Assembly (NCBI RefSeq): GCF_001953305.1
Contig: NZ_MTFE01000010.1
Location: 2,390,486-2,452,225 of the forward strand
From: Cnuella takakiae
Lineage (GTDB): Bacteria; Bacteroidota; Bacteroidia; Chitinophagales; Chitinophagaceae
Length of the DNA stretch: 61,740 nucleotides
Direction of reading: 5' to 3'
Shown here one piece after another: positions 14,821 to 25,900 of this stretch (position 1 is its first letter; the number at the start of each line of letters is the position of its first letter). The notes below the pieces were generated by a model. That model made no database searches and was not told the DNA's origin. It was given only the letters and a program-made list of their open reading frames with translations. The translations under genes and the position numbers were made by a program.

Positions 14821-16604
14821 CCTATCCGCTTCAACCTTGCTTTTACCTGTCCGTTGTAGGGTATTACATCCGTCATCTGCTCCACCAAAAAGGGAATGTT
14901 CCGGAGCAGTATCACATCATCCCAGCGGAACTCCATCAGCTCAGGCCTTGGCAGTAGTAGCACTCCGCTGCTGATTTCCCCCCTGCTCATGTACTCGAGG
15001 CTTTCCCGGAACCAGTAGGAGACAATGCCCATGTCACTTCCATTCAATTCGTGCTTATATACATTGCTCCAGGGCAGGTCCGGCTCTTCCTGGGTAATAG
15101 TGCTGGCAACAGAAGTGAGGCAAGGATATTTAATCTGGCCTTTGAACCCTGCCTGGCCAGCCTCCCATACCCATCCGCGATGAAACAGCAGGCGCATTGT
15201 CCAGGGCACAAATTCTCCCTGCTTGCCTTCCCAGTTGCCTTCCTGCTCACACATTGGAAACAACCCGTAGAAGTTGCCGCCATTGGTGCGCCATAGGGTA
15301 CGGTAAACCGGCATGGTACTGATACCGGTGGTAATGGTTTCATTGAAGTCTTTGGGTTCGTATGCATGGACACCATCGGCAAAGTGCCCCCACTCATACC
15401 GCTGCTCTTCCTCATTGTACCTGCACTGCCAGTACTGGTTTTCCTTCCAGCAGTAAACAACCTGGTTGAAGTTGCCTTCTGCAGGTCCCATTAGCTCGGT
15501 ATAAGAAAACACCGGGAGGCCAAACTGCACCTTTTCAAAATCGGGTGCAGATGAAAGTCCATCGCTGCCATCCCCTTCATTCTGGAAGGCAAACACCTTC
15601 ACCTCTTCGGAAAAGTCAGAATCCCAAAGTGCTGCCATGTACCGGGTCCAATCCTTTCTTTTACCATAAGCCAGGCCTTTGAGCGGAAACATGCGGCACA
15701 CCCTGGCATTGGAATCAAAGGCAAACCCCCAGTTGTACCTGTTCCGCAGATCGATGATCAGGTTTGCGATCGGGTATTCCGGTGGAACATGGTTGCGGAG
15801 ATCCATCTTGATTGTAGGCAGCGGAGTGTAAGAAAAGTAGGGCTCCTGCTGGACCTGGATAATCTTCTGCCATGTCACACCGTAAAAGGAAGGCATGAAC
15901 AGCTTTTCCCAATGGGTTCCTTCCATGGCAGAAATATCCATCTGCCAGCCTTGTTCACTGAAAACACAATCCAATACATACCTGAGCGACACCTGTGGCG
16001 CCAGTGTGTTGAAGTTGTTGCTGTAATCCAGGGTGCCCTGATTGTTGAGCCGGTTCATCCAGTCGGGAGTGCCTTCCTCTGAATTGCCCGCCCACTTTTC
16101 ATTGCGGATGGGACCAAAGGAATAATCCATGGTACCGGCCAGGGTTTCATGGATATGCTGCCAGAAACCTTTGAAGCTGCTGGCGGGGTTGTTGTTTGTC
16201 CAGGCAAAAGTCCGGACGCCTCCCAATTCCAGATCCTTCAGCTTCTTGCCTTTGATCCGGGTGAAAAAGGAAGAAACACCGGTGAGGAAGTAAGCGGTGA
16301 TGGTGCTCTTGGTGATATCGTTTACGTTCAGCTGGGCTGCCTGGATCACCAGCTCACCGGTGTAACTGAAGTTGAACCCGTCATAAAGTTTTACACCCGG
16401 GATCTTTAGTTTTTCCCTCCTGGTATAGAAGTGGTTTGGAAGGCCCAGGGCTTTTGCATTTTTGGGAGTGTAAAGCAGGGTGAGCGGCATGCTGTGTTCA
16501 TCGGCAAGGCTATCCATACCAAAGAATGGGGACTGCCGCTCCACCTGCGCAGATGTACCTGGCGCCAGGTCTAAAAAGGTTCCGCTGATCTCTATTCCAA
16601 GCAT
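14817..16604 (-). CDS. phage tail-associated protein (595 aa)
   Basis: Last gene of the portal/tail late block. A mixed alpha/beta protein starting MLGIEISGTFLDLAPG, Trp/Tyr-rich, with no transmembrane segment. The N-terminal 100 residues include repeated beta strands such as KIPGVKLYDGFNFSYTGELVI. Its size and place, next to an FN3-containing tail protein, fit a baseplate/hub component of a siphovirus-like tail. No catalytic motif seen. Convergent with the plus-strand gene ending at 14820. Confidence 0.6.
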   Translation of the reverse strand: MLGIEISGTFLDLAPGTSAQVERQSPFFGMDSLADEHSMPLTLLYTPKNAKALGLPNHFYTRREKLKIPGVKLYDGFNFSYTGELVIQAAQLNVNDITKSTITAYFLTGVSSFFTRIKGKKLKDLELGGVRTFAWTNNNPASSFKGFWQHIHETLAGTMDYSFGPIRNEKWAGNSEEGTPDWMNRLNNQGTLDYSNNFNTLAPQVSLRYVLDCVFSEQGWQMDISAMEGTHWEKLFMPSFYGVTWQKIIQVQQEPYFSYTPLPTIKMDLRNHVPPEYPIANLIIDLRNRYNWGFAFDSNARVCRMFPLKGLAYGKRKDWTRYMAALWDSDFSEEVKVFAFQNEGDGSDGLSSAPDFEKVQFGLPVFSYTELMGPAEGNFNQVVYCWKENQYWQCRYNEEEQRYEWGHFADGVHAYEPKDFNETITTGISTMPVYRTLWRTNGGNFYGLFPMCEQEGNWEGKQGEFVPWTMRLLFHRGWVWEAGQAGFKGQIKYPCLTSVASTITQEEPDLPWSNVYKHELNGSDMGIVSYWFRESLEYMSRGEISSGVLLLPRPELMEFRWDDVILLRNIPFLVEQMTDVIPYNGQVKARLKRIG

Positions 16605-16606
16605 CC

Positions 16607-18748
16607 TTATACGTTTGTATTGAACTCCGGTCCGTTAATGAATTGGGAGAAACCGCCACCGGTGCAATTGGTACGCACCCGCCACTCCCAGTTTCTATTG
16701 ACTAATGCATTGCCCATCATTCCGCTTTGCACGTTGTTCTGAGTCAGCCATGCGCCGTTGGTTCCTTTTTCCCGCAGTTGCCATTCATAGCTGGAGGCAG
16801 CCTGAGCTGCTGTCCATTGGAAGATGGGAATGAAGTAACCAAGGATCTGTGCCCGTGCTTTGCCAATGGTTGAACGATCGATGGTAACAGATAGATTGGT
16901 AGGAGGTGTGCAACTGCCCAGCAGGTTGGAGGGAACAAAGGTTTCACCGTATGCGTAGCCGCTGTAGTCACCTGCAGCATTGCACTTGGAGCGCACCCGC
17001 CACTCGTACCCGCCATCCCGAAGGAAGCCGGCTTGTATGGTTGTGGGAGGCGCCGCCTGGGCAACAACCTTGCTTTGCCAGTCGCCGCTGCCGCTCTGGC
17101 GCCATTCCAGGACATATTCCAAAACACCTGGTACCTGCGACCATTTGAACTGCATTGTGGCTGTGGTTTGATCAATGGTCACCAGCTCTGTTTCCAGATT
17201 AATGGGCGCACTGCAGGCTGGAGCAGTGGAAACGATATCGATGCCAGGACCTACCGTATAAGCACTGTAATCTCCATCGCCGCATTTGGTCCGAACCCGC
17301 CAGCTGTACTGGTTGTCAATCTCCAGGAGGATCAGTGCGGTGTTTGTCGCTGCAAAGATGGGAGCGGACCAGGTAGATCCATTGTTCACTTCTAATTCGT
17401 AGCCTTCAGCTGCAAGGACTTCATTCCAGGTAAACCGGTACCGGTGTGCCAGTTGAGCTGGTACCGCTTCAATGTATTCGAACTGGAGTCCGGAGGGAGG
17501 CGTACAAACGGAAAAGTCATCCGGAGGCGCCACCTCTACTGCAGCACCCAGGTTTATGCCCAGGGGTGTAAACTGACTGTTGTTGAAGGTGTATCGCCAC
17601 TGCAGGGGAAAGCTCCAAACTGTATCATCGGTGCCACCCATGGGCTGTGTTTTCTGCATGTGCATCACCCGCAGCCAGCGGCCGGCGATCTCCCGAAGGA
17701 CAAAATCGGAAAGCAGCATATCCTGCATGGCTTCCTGCATGCGCGGGGTATTGAGCATGCCGGCATCGCCTTTGTAAACTTCGTACTTGCTGATGTTGAT
17801 GACCGCCCTTTCGGTTGGCAAAAGTTCGCCGGCGTAATCGCCACCGGCTTTTTCAACTTCGGTGTACTCCCGCTGGATCTCAATATCATAATCGCCACGC
17901 ACCCGCATGCTGTCAATGCCACCTAGGCTATTGGCATAGATAAAAGAAAAGGCATTGTAGTAGGGCCGGTAATCCGCATACAAGCGGTAAGGCTTTGCAT
18001 ACACATTGCCGCCATCATCTTCCACGCTCACATCATAGAACCATACCTTTTTACCAGGCTGCAATCCGAACAGACCCAATTGCTTCAGGCCTGCAGGAAG
18101 ATGAAAAAGCAGCGAAGCGGAGAGTGGAGGGAAAGCCTTGGTCACCGTATCGGTTGCACCATCCTGGTACACAACCCTGGCTTTTAAGCGCAGCTCCGGA
18201 GTGGTGTCATAATGATGAAAATAGGTCAGGTACCGGCGCTCTTCCAACCCTATCAATTCATCTGCAGGCTGCCAGGTAAGGAAAGGCTTATTGGCAACCA
18301 GGTAGGAAACAAAGAAGTTGTTGCGGTCCCATTTTTCTTTTGCCACTCCACCTTTAAGAACGGTGAGCAGGTTGGCGCTGTCGCTATTCCAGGCGGGTGA
18401 GGTGTTCCCCTTTTGTATCTGCCGGTGCCGGATGTAATACTTCCGGATCTGGGTAGTAACTGCCACCACTTCATTGCTCGCAAGTTCGGCAACATGCCAG
18501 TCCATGTAGGAGTTGAGATAGTCCTGGCAGTAGAAGTTAACCACACCGTCCGCACCAGGGTAAAGTGTTTGCCTGGAGATCAGTACACCCCAGTCGGTGT
18601 CCGTTACGGTACCGGTGATGGGAACGGTGCGCAGTTCTATTTCGATGGCACAGCCAGGCGCTTCCGGGTTGGCCACATCAAAGCGGTACAACACAGGGTT
18701 TGCAGCATAGGAGAACTTGTAAGGCCTTTCAAGGATACGGTAGGACAT
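16607..18748 (-). CDS. tail protein with C-terminal fibronectin-III-like repeats
   Basis: A 713-residue protein. The first 410 residues are a tail-specific region. The C-terminal 300 contain three FN3-like domains, each starting with C-x-P/A-P (CTPPSGLQF, CSAPINLET, CTPPTNLSV), with a conserved Y-x-W-R-V-R-T/S-x-C at the end of each domain. Paired Cys residues per repeat are unusual for a cytoplasmically assembled virion part. It probably sits at the tail tip and contacts the cell surface. Two bases separate it from the next gene. Confidence 0.7.
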   Translation of the reverse strand: MSYRILERPYKFSYAANPVLYRFDVANPEAPGCAIEIELRTVPITGTVTDTDWGVLISRQTLYPGADGVVNFYCQDYLNSYMDWHVAELASNEVVAVTTQIRKYYIRHRQIQKGNTSPAWNSDSANLLTVLKGGVAKEKWDRNNFFVSYLVANKPFLTWQPADELIGLEERRYLTYFHHYDTTPELRLKARVVYQDGATDTVTKAFPPLSASLLFHLPAGLKQLGLFGLQPGKKVWFYDVSVEDDGGNVYAKPYRLYADYRPYYNAFSFIYANSLGGIDSMRVRGDYDIEIQREYTEVEKAGGDYAGELLPTERAVINISKYEVYKGDAGMLNTPRMQEAMQDMLLSDFVLREIAGRWLRVMHMQKTQPMGGTDDTVWSFPLQWRYTFNNSQFTPLGINLGAAVEVAPPDDFSVCTPPSGLQFEYIEAVPAQLAHRYRFTWNEVLAAEGYELEVNNGSTWSAPIFAATNTALILLEIDNQYSWRVRTKCGDGDYSAYTVGPGIDIVSTAPACSAPINLETELVTIDQTTATMQFKWSQVPGVLEYVLEWRQSGSGDWQSKVVAQAAPPTTIQAGFLRDGGYEWRVRSKCNAAGDYSGYAYGETFVPSNLLGSCTPPTNLSVTIDRSTIGKARAQILGYFIPIFQWTAAQAASSYEWQLREKGTNGAWLTQNNVQSGMMGNALVNRNWEWRVRTNCTGGGFSQFINGPEFNTNV

Positions 18749-18751
18749 AGC

Positions 18752-19270
18752 TTAATCAAACCATTTACTGGTGTCGGAATTGGTGATATCGGGGAAGGCA
18801 TCATCTTCAATGGTCAGCTGCCAGCCAAAAAGGTTTCCATTGAATGATACCGTTGAAAATGAAAACCTGTTCAGGTCAATATTGGAGAAATTGCTGCAGA
18901 AGCCTTTCTCATGAAACTCCCCCAGCATGAAAGCAATAAAGTCTTCCATTATTTCCATGGTCAGGTCGTAACAGGCCTCCCTACTATCCATATTGGTGGG
19001 GTGATCCACCTTTGAAAGGAACATCAGCTGGTTGGTAGTCTTGCGCTTAACCAGGCTTTGCTTTCCTTCTGTGTACCTGCCCGACATGCCGGCATGCACC
19101 ACGCAAGGGAAGTGGGCCCAGTTGACACAGGCAGCAAGCAGCTCCTCTTCGTCATTCATCCGGTGAAAGCTGTTTTTTTCATGCTTGCCTTCAATCCGCT
19201 TGTGGGCAACCAGCTTGTGCTTATTTGCCAGGCTCTTGAAGTAATCGGACCTGTCTTTAAAAAATCCCAT
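18752..19270 (-). CDS. phage structural protein, hypothetical (172 aa)
   Basis: Starts MGFFKDRSDYFKSLANKHK. It is a compact alpha/beta protein with several His and Phe clusters. It is in the tail block between two larger proteins and its start shares one base with the stop of the upstream gene (TAATG). Likely tail completion or a neck protein, from position only. Confidence 0.55.
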   Translation of the reverse strand: MGFFKDRSDYFKSLANKHKLVAHKRIEGKHEKNSFHRMNDEEELLAACVNWAHFPCVVHAGMSGRYTEGKQSLVKRKTTNQLMFLSKVDHPTNMDSREACYDLTMEIMEDFIAFMLGEFHEKGFCSNFSNIDLNRFSFSTVSFNGNLFGWQLTIEDDAFPDITNSDTSKWFD

Positions 19271-20064
19271 TATGATTGGTTTTGTGCCATCTGGCTTTCA
19301 TAATACTCTTCCTCTTCTTTGATCAGTCCCAGCTCCAGCATGGCTTGTTTGATCTCCATGCATTCAATTCGGTCAACTGGTCCCAGGCGCTCGCCTGCAA
19401 GGCTGCGCATCATGCCGTAAAGGCCTGTGTCGAACTGGCTTTCAAAACCATTTACTACCGGCTCTTTAAACACCTTGGGGTTGTTATCAATTAGGGTGGT
19501 GCGGCATCCGTCATACCAAAGGAAAATGGCTTGCTTCACTGACTCCGGCCACTTCGCTACAATGGCTGCATGGTAGTCCATTTCGTTATGGTTGAAGGGA
19601 ACCCGGATATCGCCATCGGGATTGCGCCTGCGATCGTAACCCTTCTTTGCAGGGCGGTACAGGGCTGCAACCAGGTTGTTGATGGCGCTGTCATCCGGGC
19701 CGTCACTCACCAGGACACGGTAGTGCAGTTCTGAAAAATGGAATTCCTTCATCCGGAGGTTTTCAAAGTCCGCTGCAGGGCCATGGTAGCCGCGGTACTC
19801 CGGGATCCACTGGCAGGTAAAAGGCTTGTGCTCAAAAAGCCAGTCGGTATAGGGCAGGGCTTTTGTCAGCACTTCAGCCGGCAGGAGCTTGAATGAGATC
19901 AGCCCCAGCCCTGCAAGTATTTTAACTGCCAGGGCTTTGCACTTTTCTTCATCGCCACCCTCAAACATCAGGGGCGCCAGGGCAATCGCCTGCTTTGGGG
20001 TCAGTTCCTCAAAGTTATCAGGCATCAGCAGCCTTCCTTTCCTTCCATAGCGGAGGATGATCAT
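19270..20064 (-). CDS. phage protein, hypothetical (264 aa)
   Basis: Starts MIILRYGRKGRLLMPDNFEELTPKQ; a second Met at residue 14 (20025) is also possible, and FEELTPKQ looks like the start of the folded domain. The first ATG overlaps the upstream stop (20061-20064). The protein is helical with conserved-looking Trp/Tyr positions. In Bacteroidota phages similar genes sit between portal and tail genes. Function unknown. Confidence 0.55.
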   Translation of the reverse strand: MIILRYGRKGRLLMPDNFEELTPKQAIALAPLMFEGGDEEKCKALAVKILAGLGLISFKLLPAEVLTKALPYTDWLFEHKPFTCQWIPEYRGYHGPAADFENLRMKEFHFSELHYRVLVSDGPDDSAINNLVAALYRPAKKGYDRRRNPDGDIRVPFNHNEMDYHAAIVAKWPESVKQAIFLWYDGCRTTLIDNNPKVFKEPVVNGFESQFDTGLYGMMRSLAGERLGPVDRIECMEIKQAMLELGLIKEEEEYYESQMAQNQS

Positions 20065-21071
20065 AGACCAAAGATTTTACGGTGGGCGTTTTTGCTTGGC
20101 TCCGGGCAGGTGGGGTTGGCAGGTGCTTCGTAATAGGAGCTGGTGAAGTACTCCGCAAACATGGCATCCGAAGCCATGCTATTGAGGTAGTCCTGGAGCT
20201 TCAGCAGGTAAGCATCGCCGCTCTTGGAGCAACTGTCGTGCAGCATGCTAAGTCCTGCACTCAGGGCCGGAGTATCACCGGCATTAGAGCTGTCTGCGTT
20301 TCCTGCACCCATCAGCAAGGTGAACCCCTCTTCAGTAATTGCAACCGAGCGCTTTTCCACGGCCATGGCCATGGTGATCTGGGAGACTGCCTTGCGGCAG
20401 AAATCCAAAGCAGTGCGCTCTTCCTTTGATGGATCCACTTTGCCTTTCAGTACCTGGTAGAATTCATTTCCGATCGCAGCTGCTACATAGAAATCTTCAG
20501 CCTCGCGGATCAGCGGCCGCAATTGCCAGAAAACCCGGTGCGGCTGATGTAAGCGGAAGTACTTGTTGAACTCTTCTCCGGTGGCAAACAACAGGTTTTC
20601 AAACTCTCGGTACTGGGTGCTTTCCGTCCATGCAGGATAGTGCTCCTTATTATGGATCAGGAAACGGAGCAAAGCTTCAATGCCGTAGGATCCTTTGTCT
20701 GCCAGCTGTTGCAGCACGTTATTATACTCCCAGCGGTGGGCAGCCTGCATATTGTCTGAACTAATGGTCCGAAGTCCGGCATCAGTCAGCTGTGCTTGAA
20801 TCAAAGGCATTTCCAGCATGTAAGCCAATGGCGCCACCACAGTGCGGCATAGCCTAAGCAGTTCGGCGTTCCGCTTTTCGTCATCAGTAAGAGGCCCACC
20901 TGGTTCAACTTCAGCAAGGGCCTTTACCTGGTTGTGGAGGTCAAAGCCCATCACCGGTACCAGGTACCGATCCTCGGCTGCATCCCAATCAGGAAAGGAT
21001 GAAAGCTGGTTTATGAAGTTGATTCGGACAAAGTCGCGTACCAGGTCTTTGTCGTTGGATAGGATTGCCAT
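20061..21071 (-). CDS. phage head/neck protein, DUF6712-like
   Basis: A 336-residue helical protein starting MAILSNDKDLVRDFVRINF. Its layout (N-terminal ...FPDWDAAEDRYLVPVMG, long helical middle) recalls the Bacteroidota phage family I know as DUF6712, which usually lies next to the portal gene. The DUF number is from memory and unverified. It shares one base with the portal stop and overlaps the next gene by ATGA. Connector or neck role is inferred. Confidence 0.55.
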   Translation of the reverse strand: MAILSNDKDLVRDFVRINFINQLSSFPDWDAAEDRYLVPVMGFDLHNQVKALAEVEPGGPLTDDEKRNAELLRLCRTVVAPLAYMLEMPLIQAQLTDAGLRTISSDNMQAAHRWEYNNVLQQLADKGSYGIEALLRFLIHNKEHYPAWTESTQYREFENLLFATGEEFNKYFRLHQPHRVFWQLRPLIREAEDFYVAAAIGNEFYQVLKGKVDPSKEERTALDFCRKAVSQITMAMAVEKRSVAITEEGFTLLMGAGNADSSNAGDTPALSAGLSMLHDSCSKSGDAYLLKLQDYLNSMASDAMFAEYFTSSYYEAPANPTCPEPSKNAHRKIFGL

Positions 21072-22483
21072 TATACTACTTCTCCTTTTGTGCTTTTACC
21101 GGTGTCGAGTGTGGTGAGTACGCCTGCAGGATATCGGAACACCAGGCGGGGTTTCAGTTTTGCAGGCGCAATGGTTGCAGTATTGCCACTGGGTGTTGCT
21201 GCATAGATGTTGCGCTCTACTTCCAGCCGCGTATCCCACCCGTTGAAGCGCTTCACAATGTTTAGCTCTTTGGTTGCCTGCCGGCGCTCCCGCTCCATCA
21301 GCATGATCTGGGTGAGGTAGCTTTCCCGGATGTTGGAACCTCCGGCATTGCCGGCATAAGCGCCACCGGGCTGGCCAGCACCCACCAGGGCAGGATTCAC
21401 GCACAGGGCAAACAGGATTTCACTGTTGGCAGCTGCACTATCCACCAGGCCTTTGCCTTCTTTGGCCTTATCATCAAGAGCTTCAATCTTGATATCGGGT
21501 ATCTCCGTCTTTGTGATGGGATCGATATAGGAAGAACTGAAGATGCTTTTGTAGGTGGCTTCAATACCAGTCAGGTACTTGTCTATTTCCTCCAGCTTAT
21601 CGTCCATGATTTGCTTACGCGCCTCCGGGGTGTAGGTATCCCACTTGGTATGGATGCGTTTCCAATAACCCATGCTGATGGTAACCAGGTACTTCACAGA
21701 CATCTGGTTGCGCATCATTGCGTTCTTCATTAAGGGGATTGCTTTGGCATGATCCACCCAGGCCTTGGCACTATACCAGAGCGGGGGAGGGTAGTACCCG
21801 CGACCGTTGCGCAGCTGGCGGGAAATAACGGCAAACTCATAACCGGAGGTCCGTTCAATGATGTCCAGGCCTTCGGCACCTTCCTCGAGCACGGGAATTT
21901 TCTTTACATACTCGCTGCCCAGGCCTGGGTTGGATGGCCAGTCAGCACACAGGTGAACCTCTTCGATCAATCCTGAATCCTTTTTTTTACCCAGCCTGGC
22001 TGTTACCACATCGGTGCGCCGGATCCGGTTGATCTTACTCCGGTTGCGGGAAAGAAGCAGTTGGGACACGCTCCAACCATAAGCGCATACATCGAAGATC
22101 TTATCAGTGGTGAAGTTGAAGCAGTCGTTCCATTCCAGGAAGTCGTGAATCTCACTATCCGACACCCATTCCAGGTCTTCCTTTCCTTCCTTATCCACGT
22201 TGAGCAGCAGAAAAGGTTGCAGGCCTTTGCCCACGGCAATACGGGGCTTTGCATCGAGGGCAGCGTTTAATACACCGCATTCCTCAATATCCCTGGCCAT
22301 TTTATTGGGCAGGTCGTTGTTGTCACCCCAGTTTGACCAGGGCTTGATATCGCCGGCAGCTGTCTTTTCTTTTGGTTCCGTGAATGGCTTACCCACAAGA
22401 AAAGAGCTGCCGGCTCCTGCCAGCATGTAAGCAGTACGGGTGCGGGTGCTGTAGCCAACACCATCGGACATGATAATACTCAT
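21071..22483 (-). CDS. phage portal protein
   Basis: A 470-residue protein with portal features: an N-terminal wing (WSNWGDNNDLPNKMARDIEECGVLNAALDAK), a central stem with long helices, and a C-terminal segment FALCVNPALVGAGQPGGAYAG then RESYLTQIMLMERERRQATKEL, typical of the clip/crown helices in portal families. It would form the dodecameric DNA gate of the head. The ATG overlaps the upstream stop (22480-22483). Second gene of its late block. Confidence 0.8.
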   Translation of the reverse strand: MSIIMSDGVGYSTRTRTAYMLAGAGSSFLVGKPFTEPKEKTAAGDIKPWSNWGDNNDLPNKMARDIEECGVLNAALDAKPRIAVGKGLQPFLLLNVDKEGKEDLEWVSDSEIHDFLEWNDCFNFTTDKIFDVCAYGWSVSQLLLSRNRSKINRIRRTDVVTARLGKKKDSGLIEEVHLCADWPSNPGLGSEYVKKIPVLEEGAEGLDIIERTSGYEFAVISRQLRNGRGYYPPPLWYSAKAWVDHAKAIPLMKNAMMRNQMSVKYLVTISMGYWKRIHTKWDTYTPEARKQIMDDKLEEIDKYLTGIEATYKSIFSSSYIDPITKTEIPDIKIEALDDKAKEGKGLVDSAAANSEILFALCVNPALVGAGQPGGAYAGNAGGSNIRESYLTQIMLMERERRQATKELNIVKRFNGWDTRLEVERNIYAATPSGNTATIAPAKLKPRLVFRYPAGVLTTLDTGKSTKGEVV

Positions 22484-22803
22484 AGGACGGTTTTTCCGTT
22501 GAATTTTCGGATTAAGCGTATGTGCACCTTCCTGATATCGTTGTTGGCAACGATGCGGATGTTACGGGTGCTGTTTTCGTAATGGTTGGGGGCTTTGCGC
22601 ACACCTTCGGAAGGCGCCTGCAGCTTCTCCTGCTTTTTTCGGTCTTCAGGCAACTGCCATCCGGACTTTTGTCCCTCAGCGATCTCTATGAGTTCGCCAC
22701 CGGTTTTGGTGCGCTGGTTGGCAGTGATGAAAGCAATGGAGAATGTGCTGCCGGAGTCCATCCAGGATAGTACTTCTTTGAGTGTGATAAAGTCCCCGTG
22801 CAT
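22480..22803 (-). CDS. small phage protein preceding the portal
   Basis: A 107-residue protein starting MHGDFITLKEVLSWMDSG. The first 45 residues (AFITANQRTKTGGELIEI) recall small phage proteins found before Bacteroidota portals; the C-terminus is basic (DIRKVHIRLIRKFNGKTVL). First gene of the second late block; its ATG follows the promoter -7 element by four bases. Function unknown. Confidence 0.6.
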   Translation of the reverse strand: MHGDFITLKEVLSWMDSGSTFSIAFITANQRTKTGGELIEIAEGQKSGWQLPEDRKKQEKLQAPSEGVRKAPNHYENSTRNIRIVANNDIRKVHIRLIRKFNGKTVL

Positions 22804-22844
22804 AGTACAAACCTATTTTGCAGGGTCCGGAAGTGAAAGGACAG
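22804..22844 (-). promoter_or_regulatory. late promoter module P2
   Basis: On the minus strand: CTGTCCTTTCACTTCC (22844-22829), 13 bases, TAGGTTTG (22815-22808, a perfect TAnnTTTG -7), TACT, then ATG at 22803. The 16-base upstream box is identical to that of P3. Confidence 0.75.
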
Positions 22845-22860
22845 AAGTCTGCAATAAAAA

Positions 22861-22882
22861 CCCCGCTATTGTGGTAGCGGGG
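22861..22882 (-). terminator. rho-independent terminator of the head/tail block
   Basis: CCCCGCTA, 6-base loop, TAGCGGGG; on the minus strand it is followed by a TTTTT run. It lies downstream of the tape-measure gene and just upstream of promoter P2. Confidence 0.85.
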
Positions 22883-22949
22883 TAGTTCAATGTGCAATTA
22901 GTCAGGGTCGGAAAAAACGGGCGATTGCCTGCTAAAGAAACGGGATGAT

Positions 22950-25900
22950 TTATTGTTTTCTAAATGTGGAATCGCTTTTTAACTGATTATACTGGTCTTG
23001 CACTGCCTGCGCTTCTGAAAGGACCATGTAGGCCTTGGGTGGTATGCCCAGGTAGGTGCGTATGTCGCGGAGCAGATCCACCACTTCAGCCGGCATGGCT
23101 GCCACCACCTGCCCGGTACCACCGTTGCCGGGTTGGGCTGCAGGTTGGGTAGGCAAAGTGCCGCCGTTGGCATAATACCGCGACCGTTGTATGCTGCGGG
23201 AAAGTCCTCCATAATCAATGCTCTGGTAAGTCCTGGTGCGGAATGCCGGCACGATCGGAGCGCCGCTGCGGTTCATGCTACTGTATAGCAGGGCGCCAAC
23301 CAGGTCGGGATTGTTTCTTACCGTCTTTCGGCTCAGGATCACTTCCCCACCTTCCGCTTCTCCATAGTATGCGCCGCTGCGACTAAAAAGGGGCACCCCT
23401 CCCTGCTCATGTGAGGGACCATCCAGCAGCTGGCCACCGTCCCTGAATTGTGGCTTTTGCTTGGTGATCAGCGCCACCTGTGTAGCTGTAGTTGCAGCAG
23501 CCAACCCGATCTGGATGGCAGTGGCCACACCGAAGTCAAACTTTGGAGTTTCTGCCAGGATCTTGGTAACAGCCATGGCGCCATTTGCAATTGCCTGGGC
23601 AATGTTGATTTTCTTTTGCCTTTCAAACTGCTTCTTTTCAATCTCCGCTTTCCGTGCATCCAGGTCGGCATCCATCTGGGCGATGCGCCTGTTATATTCC
23701 TGCTGGGAGACCAGCTTGTTATTGAGCAGGGTGCGGTATCCACTTTTCCTGCGGTCGTTTGCCCTTTGTTCCTTGGCCAGCTGCTGGTCTTCCCGTGCGG
23801 ACATCAGCTGGTCGAACATTGTGGCCAAGGTCAGCACCTGCTGGGCATAAGCAAAGTAGCTTTCCGCAATGCTTGCGTAATAGTCAAATTCGGCCTGTTT
23901 TCGGCTTTGGCGGTACTGTTCCTCAATAATCAGCTTTCGCTCCTCTGTGAGGCCTGCCTGGGCCAGTTCCTGCCGTTCCTCTTCCTTCAGCAGATCCAGT
24001 TTTGCCTGTAGCTGTTCGCGGCCGCTGGTTTGGATCACCTTCAGCTCCGCAGCATCCAGCTTGCGCCGGTCGGCCTTGGCCAGTCCGTTGGATATAGCTT
24101 CAGAAACACCACGCAGCTGCGCCATGCCTCCGGCCATTGCAGATTTGGACAGGTCTTCCATGCGCTTGATGCGCTCCTGCTGCTTCTTTTCAAATTCAGC
24201 GGTTTGCAGGCGGCCGTACTTGGTTTGGATCTGGGTTATTTCCTGCCAGTACAGTTCCTCGAGATGCTTCAACTGCGCCTGGTTGCCATGGGCAAGCAGC
24301 TTCTTTTCCTCCCAGGTCTTATATGCCCTGTCCAGTTCCTTTTCCTGCTCGGTAGCATCGAACTGCGACAAGTCAAAAGCCTTTTGCTTCAGGTATTTTT
24401 CCAGCTCTTCGGCATCCTTTTTCGCCTGCTCAACTTTTGGATCCTTTTTGTCCTTTTCCTTTTTGGTTTTTCCGGTACCGCCAGCATTGATACCAAGGGT
24501 CTCAGTATTGGAAAGGGAATCCTGAAGCTTAAGCAATCCGTCAATTTCCAGCTTCAGCACCCGTACTGCCTGCTGCGCTGCAATCACCTGGTCTTTGGGT
24601 GTGTACTTGCTGGTGGCAAGCTTTTGCTTTGCCTGTAGGTTCTGCTGCAGCTCTATAAGGGCCTTGCTTATTTCTTCCTGCCCTTTGCCATCAAAGGATT
24701 GTATGAACTGGCTGGAGGCCTGCGCTTCAAAGCCTGCCTGCCTTTCAACTTCCCGGTTGCCCCTGTTTGCCAGGAGTCCGGAAACGCCACCGGTAAGCAG
24801 GGCCTTTACATCGCTGAAGGTGTTGGTTGCTTTGTCCTTCATGTAGCCCAGGCCCGTGATGATCTTATTGAGCCATCCCAACAAAGTGGCAAGTACCGGT
24901 ATCAGCTGGGTGCCGATATCTTCCTTCAGGTTGTCGAACTGCTGGCGGGCTTCAGCCACACCACCAGCTGCAGTATTCTGGAACGCTTCGCCGGCACCTT
25001 CAACTTTTGAAGCCAGGTCGGTCATTACCACGTTAAAGCGTTCGGTTGTGGTTTCTGCATCCTTGATGTCAATGCCGTAATCCTTCAGGGCCTTGCCGTT
25101 GCCTTCCAGAGCCTTGATTACAACAGATGCCGATTCCTCCAGGGTGATGCGCTGCTTTGCCGCAAAGTCGATGATTACCGGCATTAGGTCATTCATCTGC
25201 TTTTCAGTCAGCTTGCCATAGGTCACCAATTTGTCGAACACGGCCAGCACATCGTCATTATCCAGGTACTTGAACTTCTCGGCCATTTCATCTGCCTTTG
25301 CAGATAGCCGGTCAAAGGCGTCTTCCCTGCCCAGATTGGCCATAGTGCTCTGGAAACGGGCAACACCGGCCTCGGCTTCCATGGCACCGGTAACAGCATC
25401 GGAAAAGAAGCCTTCTACCAGGCTGCCTACTTTCATCACGGCTCCAGCTGCCAGGTTGCCGGCAAAAGAGGAAAGCCAGCTGGATCCGGCTGCAGTGCTA
25501 TCCTGCTGCACCTTCCGGACAGAAGCCACCTTTTCGCGCATCTGGTCCAACACCCGGGCCTGGTTGGCATACTCCAGAAGCTTCTGTTCTGCCTCTTTGG
25601 TATTGGTACCAAGGCGCTGGTATTCGTTATATAGCCTTTGCACCAGGGCTGCCTGGCTCTTTAAGCTTGGACCGCTTTTGCTGTCCAACTGTTGGGCAAG
25701 GGCCTGTTGCTGGCTGGTTACCTTGGCAAGAGCCTCCCTGTTTTTATCAAGGGTTTTGTTTACCGAATCGAGCTTCTTTTGGATGGCATCACCAGACTTC
25801 CCGCTGTCGAGTGCTTTCTTCAGGTCCTTGGCCAGCTGTTCAGCCCTTTTGGAGCCCTCGGCAATTTTGGTGTTGTAGTCATCCTGCTTTTTGGAAAGCC